The notes: generated from the letters alone by a model not told the origin. A DNA stretch of 42,608 nucleotides from Coemansia sp. RSA 487 (GCA_027577595.1 JANBRJ010000124.1:1-42608), one strand, 5' to 3'. Positions 1 through 10,359 are shown, numbered from the stretch's first letter. Numbers and translations: made by a program.

Positions 1-1
1 C

Positions 2-751
2 AATAACAGCAACAATGGCGGCAAGAGGCAGCGCGGTGGTAGACGCAAGTCAATGACAGCAACGACGGACAGGCCGCCTTTAAGCGGAGCCATTGCAAAG
101 CCCAAGCGCAACGAAGCGACCAGACGAAGATCCCGACAAGCGCTTCTCTCGCCACGCACAACACCACTTGTACCGTCGACACTCAAGTCGATATCATCTC
201 CAGGAATATCACCAGCACTTGCCCCGCTGGCACCAGCTGCGGAACCGTATAGCAATGGAGCCGCCTCAAAAACACCGCAAATGCGACCCAGAGGCTCAGC
301 GATGGTTGTGGCCGCCACGTCAACAACCAACATTGTCGGGCTGGAAGCCGATGTGGTTACACGGCTAGCCACCAAGAGCAACTACCAGAACATAATGGAA
401 GGCAAATCAGAGCTCTTGGGCCTTAACTACCGCACAGAGTTCAAATCGGGACTAGAGAAGCGGCGCACGAACCACAAGCAGGCTGAGCAAAAGCGACGCG
501 ATTCGCTTAAACTGTGTTTTCAGGATCTGCATCACCGGTTGCCAGATGTCGATCCGAAACAGGTCAGCAAGATTTATCTACTCAACAAGGCCAACGGATA
601 TATTGATGCGTTGAGGAGAGCTAACGAGCGGATTGCGGAAGTGGCCAGAGAAAAGGGCATTGACGTCGATGCCATCATGGCGGAGGTCTTTGACAATGCT
701 GATGATTCTTGTCAAGAGGAAGGAGAAGAAAATGGAGAGGAGGATTTATAG
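2..751 (+). CDS. bHLH transcription factor, 5' partial
   Basis: A basic helix-loop-helix DNA-binding protein. Counting from the ATG at 53, the basic region lies at about residues 136-151, helix 1 at 150-162, a short loop, and helix 2 at 174-200. The basic region has H141, E145 and R149, the H-E-R set that group B bHLH proteins use to contact E-boxes, with R149 favouring CACGTG (family knowledge). The N-terminal 110 residues are Ser/Thr/Pro/Ala-rich and probably disordered; the last 20 residues are strongly acidic. The frame stays open upstream of the ATG to the left edge and encodes an Asn/Gly/Arg-rich stretch, so the gene probably begins outside the window and the true start cannot be set. 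It could be a Max/Cbf1/Ino-type factor; the exact orthologue is not determined. The next gene starts 154 bases downstream on the same strand. Confidence 0.85.
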   Translation, partial: NNSNNGGKRQRGGRRKSMTATTDRPPLSGAIAKPKRNEATRRRSRQALLSPRTTPLVPSTLKSISSPGISPALAPLAPAAEPYSNGAASKTPQMRPRGSAMVVAATSTTNIVGLEADVVTRLATKSNYQNIMEGKSELLGLNYRTEFKSGLEKRRTNHKQAEQKRRDSLKLCFQDLHHRLPDVDPKQVSKIYLLNKANGYIDALRRANERIAEVAREKGIDVDAIMAEVFDNADDSCQEEGEENGEEDL

Positions 752-905
752 GCTGATTTGATTTGATTTGGTTTCAAAACTGGTAAAGGCTGATTGCATG
801 ACTGAAAAATTATCAGCCAAAACGCTTGGGTTTTCCTTTGCTTTTTCGATCTGCTCTCGTTTTTATATACAAAAAGGCGTTGTTATCTATTATAATATAA
901 TAAAA

Positions 906-1554
906 ATGCGCAGCATCGGAATCAAAAGACTTGGCAGACCAGCAGCAGCAACGGCAAACCGATGGTACTCGAGTGGATCGCCAGGAAAGTTCCAGACAGG
1001 CGACATGGTCCTGATCCGCGAGTGCTGTCGAGGCGGCAAGCAACGGATGATTGGCCCGCTAGATGCGAAGCAGATATACAGTTCACGGCTGGGCGTTCTG
1101 CACCACGAGGATATAATCGGGATGAGCACGCGGGAGCGAGTGAAATGCAGGGTAAACGATGTTTTATCATCGGGGCAGTTCATTGTCCAGCACCCGACAC
1201 TTGAGGAGTATGTGCTGCGGTGCAAGCGCAAGACCACGCCGATCTACCCAAAGGACGCATCAGCCATCGTTTCATTGCTTGATGCTGGTCCCAGCGACTG
1301 TATACTGGAGGCAGGCACAGGCAACGCGTCTCTGACCATGCATTTGGCACGAGCCGTTGGACCCACCGGGATGGTGCACACGGTGGAAAGGCACGCAGAG
1401 ACGGCCAAGCATGCGCGTGGGCTGGTCAAGCAGTTCCAGCGCGGCAGGCTGCTTCCACAGATCACGTTCCATGTGGGGGTGCTAAGCGAGGCCATTGGCA
1501 CAGCTATTGCGTCTATTAGCAAAGTGCAGCCAGTGGTAATAGATAGCATTGTGT

Positions 1555-1594
<40 letters not shown>

Positions 1595-1982
1595 GGCAGC
1601 AGAGGCAGCAGAGTCAGAAGCAGCTACTAGGGAGACAATGGTGCTTGATGGTGTTGTTTTGGATATGCCGACCCCGTGGACGCAGCTCCCGCACATCCAA
1701 GAGTTCCTCAAGACCGACCGCTTTGCGGTGTGTTACCTGCCAAGCATGTCGCAGGTGGTGGATCTGGTGCGCGCATGCAAAGCGTGGCCATTGCTTGTCG
1801 AGGATATTGTAGAGGTCGATTGGCGTCCCTGGGATGTGCGCGCAGCGACTGTGCGCAACACCACCACAGCTACTGAGCAAACGGAAGCGGAAGACACAAT
1901 GATTTGCAGACCAACACATACACCTGTTGGGCACACGGCATTCCTCGTCAAGCTTCGTAAATGCCTCACAGTACCAACATAG
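906..1982 (+). CDS. TRM61-type tRNA (adenine-N1)-methyltransferase, probably mitochondrial
   Basis: An S-adenosylmethionine-dependent methyltransferase of the TRM61/TrmI family, which makes m1A (position 58 in tRNA). The frame is open further upstream but only from a TTG, so I start at the ATG at 906, giving 358 residues. Residues 1-25 are basic and free of acids and end in RWYSSGS, which looks like a mitochondrial presequence. Residues 30-112 fit the family's small N-terminal beta domain. The SAM site is clear: EAGTGN at 135-140, the acidic end of strand 2 at E161, and LDMPTPW at 253-259, matching the family's LD(L/M)P-PW motif. The usual closing motif HTAFLVKLRK is near 343. A run of about 13 alanines from a GCA repeat sits between motifs and is an insertion relative to the family. 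The 3' end converges on HIS1, 63 bases away. Whether it is TRMT61B-like or another mitochondrial paralogue is inference. Confidence 0.85.
1555..1620 (+). repeat. GCA trinucleotide tract coding for poly-alanine
   Basis: A near-perfect run of GCA codons, ending in mixed GCA/GAG units, encodes about 13 alanines and then Ala/Glu residues inside the TRM61-like protein. Read in the next frame it would be poly-Gln, but the methyltransferase frame is the real one. Confidence 0.9.
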
Positions 1983-2045
1983 CATAGTTTTTTGTAGTAG
2001 ATAACTAGAGATTACTTTTTGATAATGATAATGGCTTTATTGCTT

Positions 2046-2966
2046 TTAGGCTCGTGCGTTGGCGATTTGCAAAACTAGGATATCGGCAGCACCGATCTCC
2101 TTCAGGGCGTCCATTTTCTCAGCCAGCAGCTTCTTCTCAACCATGACGCTGACAGCGACCCAGCCTTCCTGTTCCAGCGAAGTGATGGTGGGTGCTTGGC
2201 GACCCGGGGTAAGCAGACAAGCACTGTCCAGTGATGCACGTGCAATGTTGTACTGGCACAGCACATACTTGCGGGCTGTCAGGATACCCTCGACGCGCTG
2301 CTTGATAGTTTCGGCAAGACGCGGGAAGCGGGCATGCTTGTTAGTGATCAGAACGGACTCTGTGTCCATTAGAGTGTCAATGGAGTGAAGCCCCGCCGCA
2401 CGCATCGTGTCGCCAGACTCGACCAGATCAACGATCCCGTCAGCCAGACCCAGTCCACACGCAGCCTCGACGCTTCCGGAAACAAAGCGCACCTGGGTTT
2501 TGATCTTCATCGGATCCTCGATGCCCTCGAGCTCAGCAAACCGCTGGCGTGTCAAGTTGATAAAGCTCGTGACGATGCGCTTGCCAACCAGATCACCAGC
2601 AGTCCGGACCGCCTGGTTTTCTGCAGGCGCCTGGATCTGCAGCTTACATCTGCCGAAGCCAAGGCGGATCAGCTCGGCTACGTCGTTCTCTGTTTGTGAC
2701 TCGCGGATAATGTCCAGCCCCGTTATGCCCAGATCCACGTTGCCCTTGGCTACGTATGCGGCGATATCAGCGGCCGGCAAGAAGACCAGCGCAATAGGCA
2801 TGTTCGTAACTAGCGCAATGTCGTGGCGCGGTTTACGGTTGAACTCGATCCCAATGTTGCTGAGGAGACCCACGCAGTGGTCGTACAGCCGGCCCTTCTT
2901 GGGCACCGCAAACAGCATGCGGTCGGAGGTGTCTGGGACTGCAGAGTTTATGTAAGCTGAAGACAT
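2046..2966 (-). CDS. HIS1: ATP phosphoribosyltransferase
   Basis: First enzyme of histidine biosynthesis: ATP plus PRPP gives phosphoribosyl-ATP. The protein (306 residues from the ATG at 2966; the two codons upstream start with TTG and are excluded) is a long-form HisG. The N-terminal catalytic part reads LLFAVPKKGRL-like at its start, then the DLGITGLDII strand typical of the periplasmic-binding-protein-like fold, followed by the segment with SGSVEAACGLGLADGIVDLVESG that forms the PRPP site. The C-terminal part, from about residue 215, fits the ACT-like HisG_C regulatory domain that binds histidine in the long form. Length matches the family. It lies 149 bases downstream of a same-strand peptidase gene, and that interval carries a Gcn4-type site. 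Identity is secure. Confidence 0.96.
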   Translation of the reverse strand: MSSAYINSAVPDTSDRMLFAVPKKGRLYDHCVGLLSNIGIEFNRKPRHDIALVTNMPIALVFLPAADIAAYVAKGNVDLGITGLDIIRESQTENDVAELIRLGFGRCKLQIQAPAENQAVRTAGDLVGKRIVTSFINLTRQRFAELEGIEDPMKIKTQVRFVSGSVEAACGLGLADGIVDLVESGDTMRAAGLHSIDTLMDTESVLITNKHARFPRLAETIKQRVEGILTARKYVLCQYNIARASLDSACLLTPGRQAPTITSLEQEGWVAVSVMVEKKLLAEKMDALKEIGAADILVLQIANARA

Positions 2967-3063
2967 TTTCAAAGAAATGTAATGTAAAGGATTTCAAATT
3001 GCAAAGATAAAAGCTAAAAAAAAGGCTTGAAGAAAGAGAAAGAAAAAAGAACGGGTCCTGATA

Positions 3064-3070
3064 TGAGTCA
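3064..3070. promoter_or_regulatory. Gcn4/AP-1-type site TGAGTCA upstream of HIS1
   Basis: The palindromic heptamer TGAGTCA lies 98 bases upstream of the HIS1 start codon, in the 149-base gap before the neighbouring peptidase gene. Gcn4/Cpc1 bZIP factors bind TGA(C/G)TCA and control histidine genes under general amino-acid control in other fungi. Site and position are seen; regulation is inference. Confidence 0.5.
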
Positions 3071-3115
3071 GATTGTCGCTTTCCTCCCCCCTCCTCTCCC
3101 CACCCCTCTCCCAAA

Positions 3116-5221
3116 TCAAAGCAAGTCGTTGGAGATGGGAACTGGATCAATGGCGTCGGACGGAACAAAGCCAAGGATTCGGCCAAAGAAAAACAACTGC
3201 GCCTCCATTGCACGCACAATGTTTTGGAACTTGCGGAAGCCATGCTGTTCGCCTTCGAACTCGACATGTGCCACACGGATGCCCTTGCGCTTGAGCGCAT
3301 CGACCATCAGCGACGTCTGGTTGGGTGGCACCACCTTATCATCCAGGCCCTGGAAGAAGATGGCAGGGCACGCCAGTGCATCCACTGCATGCAGCGGTGA
3401 CCGCTCCACGTATGTAGTGCGTGCCGCTGGATACGGCCCCACCAAGTGAACCGGGTAGAGGGACTCGAACTTGTGCGTCTCCTTGACCAGAACCTCCAGA
3501 TCAGATATGCCGTAGTGGCTGGCGCCAACTGCAAACACCTCGGGTCTGAAAGCCAAGCACGCCAGGGTCGTGTATCCACCAGCGCTGCCGCCCATAATGC
3601 TTAGCCGCGCACGGTCCGCCAGACCCAGCGAGGCCAAGTGCAGGGCTGCTGCGCAGCAGTCTTGCACATCGACTTGGCCGAAATGCGGGTACAGGCGCTC
3701 GCGGAACGCCCGTCCATATCCGGTGGATCCGCCGTAGTTGACATCTGCCACTGCAAACCCACGCGATGTCCAGAACTGGATGCTCAGCGAAAACGATGTG
3801 TTAGTCGATGTTGTCGGCCCGCCATGGCTCAGTACGAGAAGCGGCGGCCTCTCGCCTTTCATGCCTCTGTAGTCCTTGTTCGCTGGCGGATAGTAGTACG
3901 CGTACGCCTGGGCTTTCGTATCCTCTCCATCGAATGGTGGCAGCCTTGTTTCGAATTCGATCTCCCGCGGTACCGAGAGATATCCATCATACAAGCTGGT
4001 GTCGCTTGCTGTCTGCGCACCGATCCTCTGCGGCACACTGGCAGTGTTGATGACATTGATGAAGTACGCGTACATTGCAGTGCGTTCCGTCGGCTGCCCC
4101 GCTTTCAGCACAAGAACAGGCTCACCGGAGCGCGACTCGGCCATATTCATGTCGCTGACCACTGTCCATCCAGGCACTGGCAGCTCCTCAATGGCTCCCG
4201 CCGCCGTATCAAGGATGCCCAAGTGCAGCGCTCCATTCAGCGTGTACGTGACCGCCATGCTTGATTTTCGGCCGGGAACTGGCTGGAACGTCGAGTCACC
4301 CATTGACCACTCGGGTCCCGTAAACTCTGCAAGCACCGGGCTCCTGAGCGACGAAACCACAGCGCCCTGTATATCGATGTGATACGGACTCCAGAACCCC
4401 GTGATTCTGTCGCTGAGGAAATGCAGCACCCCGTCCAAATCGAACCGTGGCTGGTAAATGCTCTCACGCATCACTTCCTGCGCACCACCAGCAACTATTG
4501 CAAGATCCTTGAGCTTTGGCTCTGGAACCATCTCACTGTTAAACGATAGTTTAGCACGGTACAATGCCGTTTCGTCCCAGCTCATGTTCGGATGGTTCCA
4601 CGCAATGAATGCAATCTCGTCATTCTTTGTGCTAAACACTGGCGACGAAACAAAGTCCGTTCCCTCGAACAGCATAATATCATTTGCTATAGCACCAGTG
4701 TCTTCTAAACGTATCGCTACAACTGATGCCACCGCTTCTATATCGCTCTTTCCGTGATCTTCGCGTACACATATCACGAACTTTTTTGACGGATGGATAG
4801 CAAACCCGGCGTACCTCAGTTTATCGTTCTGTTCACCGATCCTCAGAGCCACTCGAGTGGATTTGCTGGTGTCGAGAAGATACACACCTTGGTCCTTCCA
4901 GTTCGCAAACACTACCAATCCATCATAGACTGCATATGCCCCGCCACCGTACTCGTGCACTCCCGTACGTACGTTCCACTCGGTTGTAAGTTCGTACGGC
5001 TCTTCTCCAATTTGGCTGATATCTTGTCTTAGGAGCGTCAAACGTCCTCCCTCTGATGGTCGTGATTCAAGCCAGTACACATGGGTAGGCTGTGCGCTGT
5101 CTACACGCAGCATACTGGTTGCACTCGCCCCTGATGCTACATTGCTAGCTGTAATCGGGCTCTTCCAGCTACCGTACGCTGCTTCTTGTTGTTGGTTCTG
5201 TTCAGTGCTATTAGTTGACAT
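3116..5221 (-). CDS. S9 family (prolyl oligopeptidase-type) serine peptidase
   Basis: A 701-residue alpha/beta-hydrolase peptidase of MEROPS family S9, closest in layout to the S9C acylaminoacyl/dipeptidyl peptidases. Residues 40-400 form a beta-propeller-like N-terminal half made of repeated strand motifs. Residues 415-685 are the catalytic domain: oxyanion strand LLVLSHGGPT at 461-470, the NYGGSTGYGRAFRE segment at 495-508 that is a hallmark of this group, nucleophile S546 in GGSAGG, D628 in the LDDKVVPP loop, and H660 in EGEQHGF. All three triad residues are present. No signal peptide or membrane segment is seen, so it is probably cytosolic. The ATG at 5221 is the first in frame. Substrate specificity (acyl-peptide or dipeptide release) cannot be told from sequence alone. 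Confidence 0.92.
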   Translation of the reverse strand: MSTNSTEQNQQQEAAYGSWKSPITASNVASGASATSMLRVDSAQPTHVYWLESRPSEGGRLTLLRQDISQIGEEPYELTTEWNVRTGVHEYGGGAYAVYDGLVVFANWKDQGVYLLDTSKSTRVALRIGEQNDKLRYAGFAIHPSKKFVICVREDHGKSDIEAVASVVAIRLEDTGAIANDIMLFEGTDFVSSPVFSTKNDEIAFIAWNHPNMSWDETALYRAKLSFNSEMVPEPKLKDLAIVAGGAQEVMRESIYQPRFDLDGVLHFLSDRITGFWSPYHIDIQGAVVSSLRSPVLAEFTGPEWSMGDSTFQPVPGRKSSMAVTYTLNGALHLGILDTAAGAIEELPVPGWTVVSDMNMAESRSGEPVLVLKAGQPTERTAMYAYFINVINTASVPQRIGAQTASDTSLYDGYLSVPREIEFETRLPPFDGEDTKAQAYAYYYPPANKDYRGMKGERPPLLVLSHGGPTTSTNTSFSLSIQFWTSRGFAVADVNYGGSTGYGRAFRERLYPHFGQVDVQDCCAAALHLASLGLADRARLSIMGGSAGGYTTLACLAFRPEVFAVGASHYGISDLEVLVKETHKFESLYPVHLVGPYPAARTTYVERSPLHAVDALACPAIFFQGLDDKVVPPNQTSLMVDALKRKGIRVAHVEFEGEQHGFRKFQNIVRAMEAQLFFFGRILGFVPSDAIDPVPISNDLL

Positions 5222-5589
5222 AACAACTATCTAAATACTCAGAACTAGATATTAAAAAGGTAGGAAAAAAAGTATGTTGTTTGCTCTTTTGGTAAAGAGA
5301 AAGGAACTTTCTCACCAAATTTTTGCCAGCTACATATCATTATTCTCCTCCCCCCGCTTTTCTTCCCACGAAAATCTACCCGCATACCTTTGCGTATACA
5401 CTAAAAAATCAAAGCCTAACATCACATCATTCCCTTGATCATCGCTCAGTTTAGCTACAAAAATCCTATGCCCACCGCCCCCTCTCAGCACATGAGTATG
5501 TCATCAAACAAAAAAATACAAAAAAATGCATAGGCCGTCAAGCATGTGTCAATATCCTGCGATCGCTTCCAGGCAATAACCTCTGAGAG
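5222..5589. other. Intergenic: promoter side of the S9 peptidase
   Basis: About 370 bases of AT-rich sequence with pyrimidine and poly-A stretches between the peptidase start and the candidate last exon of the ABC transporter. I see no gene and no clear TATA box. It must hold the peptidase promoter and the 3' end of the ABC gene. Confidence 0.5.
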
Positions 5590-5741
5590 CTATTCTGCTG
5601 CCAGACCTTCAAGAAACTTCGTCCCGTGCTTCTCTTCACCCCCCGGTCTCTCTCCAAAGCAAGTTGGTTTGTTCACTAGCATCTCTGTTAATCTTTCCGT
5701 TTGCCATTGCTCAATGGACATTGGCACGCACCGTTGTGGCA
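5590..5741 (-). other. Candidate terminal exon of the ABC transporter gene
   Basis: On the minus strand the ABC frame ends GATTTTG/GTGAGTAAG, a textbook 5' splice donor with the stop codon inside it. An acceptor CTAG at 5745-5742 would remove a 111-base intron and rejoin in phase, adding about 50 codons that include EQWQTERLTEML and FGERPGGEEKHG and end at the TAG at 5590. The stretch reads like coding sequence (charged, GC-richer than its flanks). It could instead be an unrelated small frame. Splicing is inferred, not shown. Confidence 0.4.
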
Positions 5742-5852
5742 CTAGTGATCCAGTATGATGAATATTATTTTTTTTAAAAAAAAAAAAGCATTCTTGTAGA
5801 GCAAACTTTATCTAAAATGACAACAATAAAGGAAGGTGGTAAACTTACTCAC
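5742..5852 (-). other. Candidate 111-base intron at the ABC gene 3' end
   Basis: Donor GTGAGTAAG at 5852-5844 and acceptor CTAG ending at 5742 on the minus strand. The interior is AT-rich with a T12-A8 stretch. Removal keeps the frame. See the candidate terminal exon. No branch point is convincing, which lowers confidence. Confidence 0.35.
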
Positions 5853-8800
5853 CAAAATCGTTTGCTTTCACAAGCTCTGAAAAGTAGCCTTTCTTTTCAA
5901 GCAGCTCTTCGGGCCGGCCAATTTCTGCCACGCTTCCGCTGTCCATGACGATAATGCGGTCGCTGTTCATAATCGTCTCCAGGCGATGGGCAATGGTTAA
6001 AACTGTACAGTTCTTGAACTCGGAGTGAATAACCCTGTGCATGTTTTGGTCGGACTCTGGGTCAACGTTTGCTGTTGCCTCATCCAGCACAATGATCTTG
6101 CGATTGCGCATCAGCAGCCTGCAAAGCCCGACAAGCTGCTTCTGTCCGTTGCTAAAGGTGTCCTTCGCATATCTGTCCAAACCGTGCGGTCGTATACTTG
6201 GCACACGTCTGTCATCCAGTGTAGGTTTTCTGACAAACAAACAAAGGAATGTGCGCATCATCCAGCCAGATTCGTTCCATTTCTGGTTCCACCTTTCGAT
6301 TTCCTTCAGCAGCTCATCATCACTGCCATCTCTGTCTAAAATAGCATCACCACCTCCACTATCACCGCCATGGCCAAGCTTTGGCTGTACAAGATCAACG
6401 ATACCGCACTTGGCAATTGCAGACCACATGTCCTCGACCGTGTATTTGACAAGGGGATCCAAGTTCTGTCTAAATGTGCCATCGAACAGTGTTGGCTCTT
6501 GCGGGATACTCCCGAGCTTTGCGCGCACATCTCTTATGTTCATCGATTGGATGTTGTGGCCATCGATCAATATAGACCCGCTGCATGTGCTGTTACTGAC
6601 CAGCCGGAACAAGCAGCGAGCAAGGGACGTTTTTCCAGCACCTGTGCGGCCAACGATGCCTACCTTTTCTCCAGGCTTAATGGTCAGGTTGATTTCTTTC
6701 AAGGCATACTCCAGATCCTGACGATATTTCATGCTGAAGTTGTTGAATTCGATTTTTCCAAAAGCCGGCCAGTCTTGTTCTGGGATTTCCGCATCATCAG
6801 CACAAAGCTTTTCACGCTCTAAATCGGCATAACTCCTGAATGTGCCAATTGTGCCTTCATATGACAATAGAATCCTTGGCAACTGTATCACAATTCCAAC
6901 GCAACGCACCAGTTCCTCTATCAAATCTGTGAACATCACAAACTCTGCAGACGATATAGAAATTCCAAATATTTGGCTGTGTGCTATCAATGCCACATTG
7001 CACACAGTATGAGAAATTTCACTCAGGAAGCGAGACATGATGGCTGAAATATCATCAAATGAAGAGCGTGGGATAAGAATGCGCTGATTTGTGTCTCTCT
7101 CCTTAATATACTTGGATGTGAAATGGTTTTCCACATTGAAAATACGAATCATCTGCTGTCCATCTGCAATAACATCCTCTACCTTGCTTTCGTCGATACA
7201 AGCTTCACCTTCTATATCTTCAAGCAAAGAATTTGTTGGAATAGTAGCTGAATTCAGCTTACTTTCTGCCCACATAAATAGTGGAACAAGTGCTAATAGC
7301 TGTGGTGCATTTGTTCCAACTCTATATAGCGAGAAAGAGGCGTCAGAAAGTGAAAGCAACCTATAAATCAAGTTAAATGGTATTCTTTTGGAAATATCTC
7401 TTGCACCATCGTTATATGCATTGGAAATCTCTTGCCTGGTTGTGCTGTCAAAGAACGACAAAGGCGCATGAATGAGATTTTCAAGGAATATGCTTTTGAC
7501 TTTGGATTTGAGCAGCTTTCCCGAAATGATAATTTTTGAATATTCCTCCAGTCGTGCAATGCTTCCCAATACTGTACAACTAATAAGTCTAATTAGTAGA
7601 TAGTTTAGTATTGCTTGCTTACTTTCTGCATCTGTACTGCTGTCTTTTTTGAGAGCAGCCAACCTGTACCCATTAAATATGAACTTGGATAATGGTGTTA
7701 GCACTGCCGAAATGACAACTAATGTCAATGTCGGAAGCCCACATATCTTTAAAACATAGCATGCATTGTCCCAGTTGCTGTATTTTTTGCTTCCTGAGCT
7801 TGGCAAATCTTGAGTAGCACAGTCTTCTTCTTCATCCAGCTCATCGCTTAATGAGGACTTCAAGTTATCGTTGTCCGATTCAGAATCATCTGTGGTGGCA
7901 TCGAATAGAGTGAATGCATCTAAAAGTTTCGGTTGGTATTTGCGTGGATCCTGCTGTAAAGCGGTTACACTTCCCTTGCTGTCAAGCTGTAGGATTGTGT
8001 CAAAATATGGCAACAGCTTTTCTTCATGCGTAACCATAATGCGAATCTTCCCAGCGAGTAGCCCCGAGTCCATTATGACGTGATCAAGGATATGACGCTT
8101 AACATGAGCATCAACAGCCGACAGTGGATCATCCAAAACGTATATTTCAGCTCTAGAGTACACAGCGCGTACAAGTGCTAGCCGCGCCCTCTAACCTCCA
8201 GAGATGTTAATGCCACGCTCTCCAATCATCGTCTGGTCACCATTTTTCCAGTTAGAAACATCGTCAGAAAGCGCACAGGAGAATATGACCTTGTTGTAGA
8301 ACTCTTGCTCAACAAGAGCAATGGATCCAACAACAGCACCTGTTCCTTTCGTCATCTCGACCTCGCCACAAATAGACATCAAAAGCGATGACTTGTCGGA
8401 TCCTGTTTTTCCAACGACAGCAACAAGATCACCTGGATTTGCCTCAAAGCTAATGTCTTTCAGAGCTGTCTTGTCCTTTGTCCAAAAGAACTCGCTTTCG
8501 TTCACTCTGATGATAGGGCCTGAGCGAGCCTTCTCTTGATTAGAAGAATCTGCATAATTGCCACCATTGGACAAATGATTATGCCGCAAGGTATTTATAT
8601 AATCACCTCTTAATGCCTGTTCAATAATATAGTTGTTTCCAACAAAGGAGCGCAAGGATCTGATAGTACAGAGTGTCGAAATATAACTGCATACTGCTTA
8701 TAAGACCGCTAATTTGAAACATGCTTGCTGTTGTTAGTGCATATGTAGAGTTCGGGTTCAAATGAATATACGATAGTGTAAGATATACAGCGATTTGGCG

Positions 8801-9943
8801 AGATGTGTAATTAAAAATATCGATCCCGATCCAAACAGCTTTGGCAACTGACGCATACCAGCTACTATACTTTTTTGCTTCGACTTTTTTCCAATGCTTT
8901 AGAAGTTTTGGATCCAAATACATTCTTTCCCAACCAAACATTTTGATGGACTTTATGTTGTAGAACACCTCATCTACCTTGTCATCGTCCTCATAAGCCT
9001 TGCAACAAATATCCCATACATACTTTGGACCAATAGTTTCAGAGACAGCACGGTCAAGCAAAGTGTACATGCAGTGTATTACTAGAGGAATAAATGCCAG
9101 CCAGCCAATGCTAATATACAACAGCATCAATGTAGACAAGAAGCTGGTGAGTAATGAAAAGGCAGAGAACATGGTCTCAAAATTATATGGCAAGCTGTGG
9201 GTAGCAGCGTGTGCCTTGTGTATGCGATAATTGTTTTGAAGTCCGTTGTTCATAAGTGGCAGACGGAATAGGACTAGTATTAATGTTTCAATAACTCGTG
9301 TTGATTCCATGCGTACAAAGGATTTGACGCGAAGCAACTGCGTTGAGAGAACTGACAATACTAATGCACTTGCAACACTGAAGTAGGCACTATGCCAGCC
9401 GTATTCCAATGGCGCATCAAAAAAGTAGAGCACACGGCTTTCAGCAACCGACTCTATAGTATCCAAAACATTCATAAAAAGAGTCAGCATCACTAGCGGG
9501 ACCATTGGTCGCCATGCCATTCTGAATATGGCTCTTAGCAGAAACAGCGGCTCGTCCACATTATACTTGAACTCTTCAAATATCAATCTCAGCTGCATGC
9601 GCTTGGGAAGCGCCTCAATATCGTCTAACACAATATTGCGAATCTTTTGGATGCCAATTAAGCGACGCTCCTGTGTGTAGAGCAACATTTCCTTGATATC
9701 CTTCAGCATTTGTTGGCTATTTTTGCCAAGACTGGATAATAAAAGATACCCGTGGATTGCAGCACATGCTTGAGAAGCGAGCGCTCCTAGCGCTGCATAG
9801 CAAAACAATGCAAGCGTAGCTTCTGGTGGACGATTCCTTGTTCTCTTGCTTCTAGCAGCAATCAATATCGTATATAATATCAATGAAACATTGCATATAG
9901 AATACATGTTGGAATACCCGATAGCCAGAATATGCATAGGCAT
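5845..9943 (-). pseudogene. ABCC (MRP/YOR1-type) full transporter gene, first half broken
   Basis: Layout on the minus strand is TMD1 - NBD1 - TMD2 - NBD2, as in ABCC transporters that export conjugated or xenobiotic organic anions. The piece 9943-8621 gives a short N-terminal membrane part and TMD1, with the usual FYNIKSIKMFGWE coupling-helix motif. A frameshift near 8655-8660 separates it from NBD1 (8655-8191). In NBD1, Walker A reads GKTGSDKS, with Asp for the invariant Gly, and the signature Q of SGGQ is a TAG stop at 8193-8191. The same frame continues (8163-5845) with Walker B VLDDP, TMD2 and an NBD2 that looks whole: GRTGAGKT, FSNGQ, IIVLDEAT and an intact H-loop (IAHR). NBD2 has an unusual insert of about 65 residues before its signature. 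The start at 9943 is preceded by an in-frame stop, so TMD0 is shorter than usual. It is probably a young pseudogene; sequencing error is the alternative. Confidence 0.75.
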
Positions 9944-10359
9944 TTTTCAAACCTAAAAAATTCGAGGTTAGCGATTAGTGCTGACAAGAATATGCAAAAT
10001 TAAGGCAATGTTTCCATCAATTAAAGGAAGAGGAAAGCAAGGCTTTACATCAACCGTAGACAAAGGGAAAACCAAAGTGTCGATACTGATATAGTAAATT
10101 TCATTTCCTTCGACTTTAAATTTAGTTTTCTATTTGTAATCTAGAAAGTCTAGTATAAACTATACGTAGACAGAAATTTCGATACACTGGGATTTAAATC
10201 TTCAATTATATTGCAGTTACTATTTTTGATATCTACGATATGTGCAACCACTAGCTATGATGTCAGCTGTCACCATCTGAGATCTGGTCTGTTACATCTG
10301 ATGCAGACATTGGTGCTAGAAAGCTGTTAGTGCCTCCTAACAACAAAAAAGGACAGTGT
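9944..10359. other. Divergent intergenic region between ABC gene and small secreted protein
   Basis: About 415 AT-rich bases separate two divergent starts. On the minus strand, bases 9975-9953 read like a 3' splice site: branch-like GCTAAC, then a T-run and AG. An in-frame TGA follows at once, so any intron here would lie in the ABC 5' leader. I found no matching donor and no other gene. Confidence 0.4.

Noticed and set aside
1549-1812. Poly-glutamine frame overlapping the tRNA methyltransferase
   Set aside because: Out-of-frame reading of the GCA repeat; the methyltransferase frame carries the SAM motifs.
9943-9975. 3' splice-site-like sequence just before the ABC start
   Set aside because: An in-frame TGA follows the acceptor directly and no donor was found, so it does not extend the protein.
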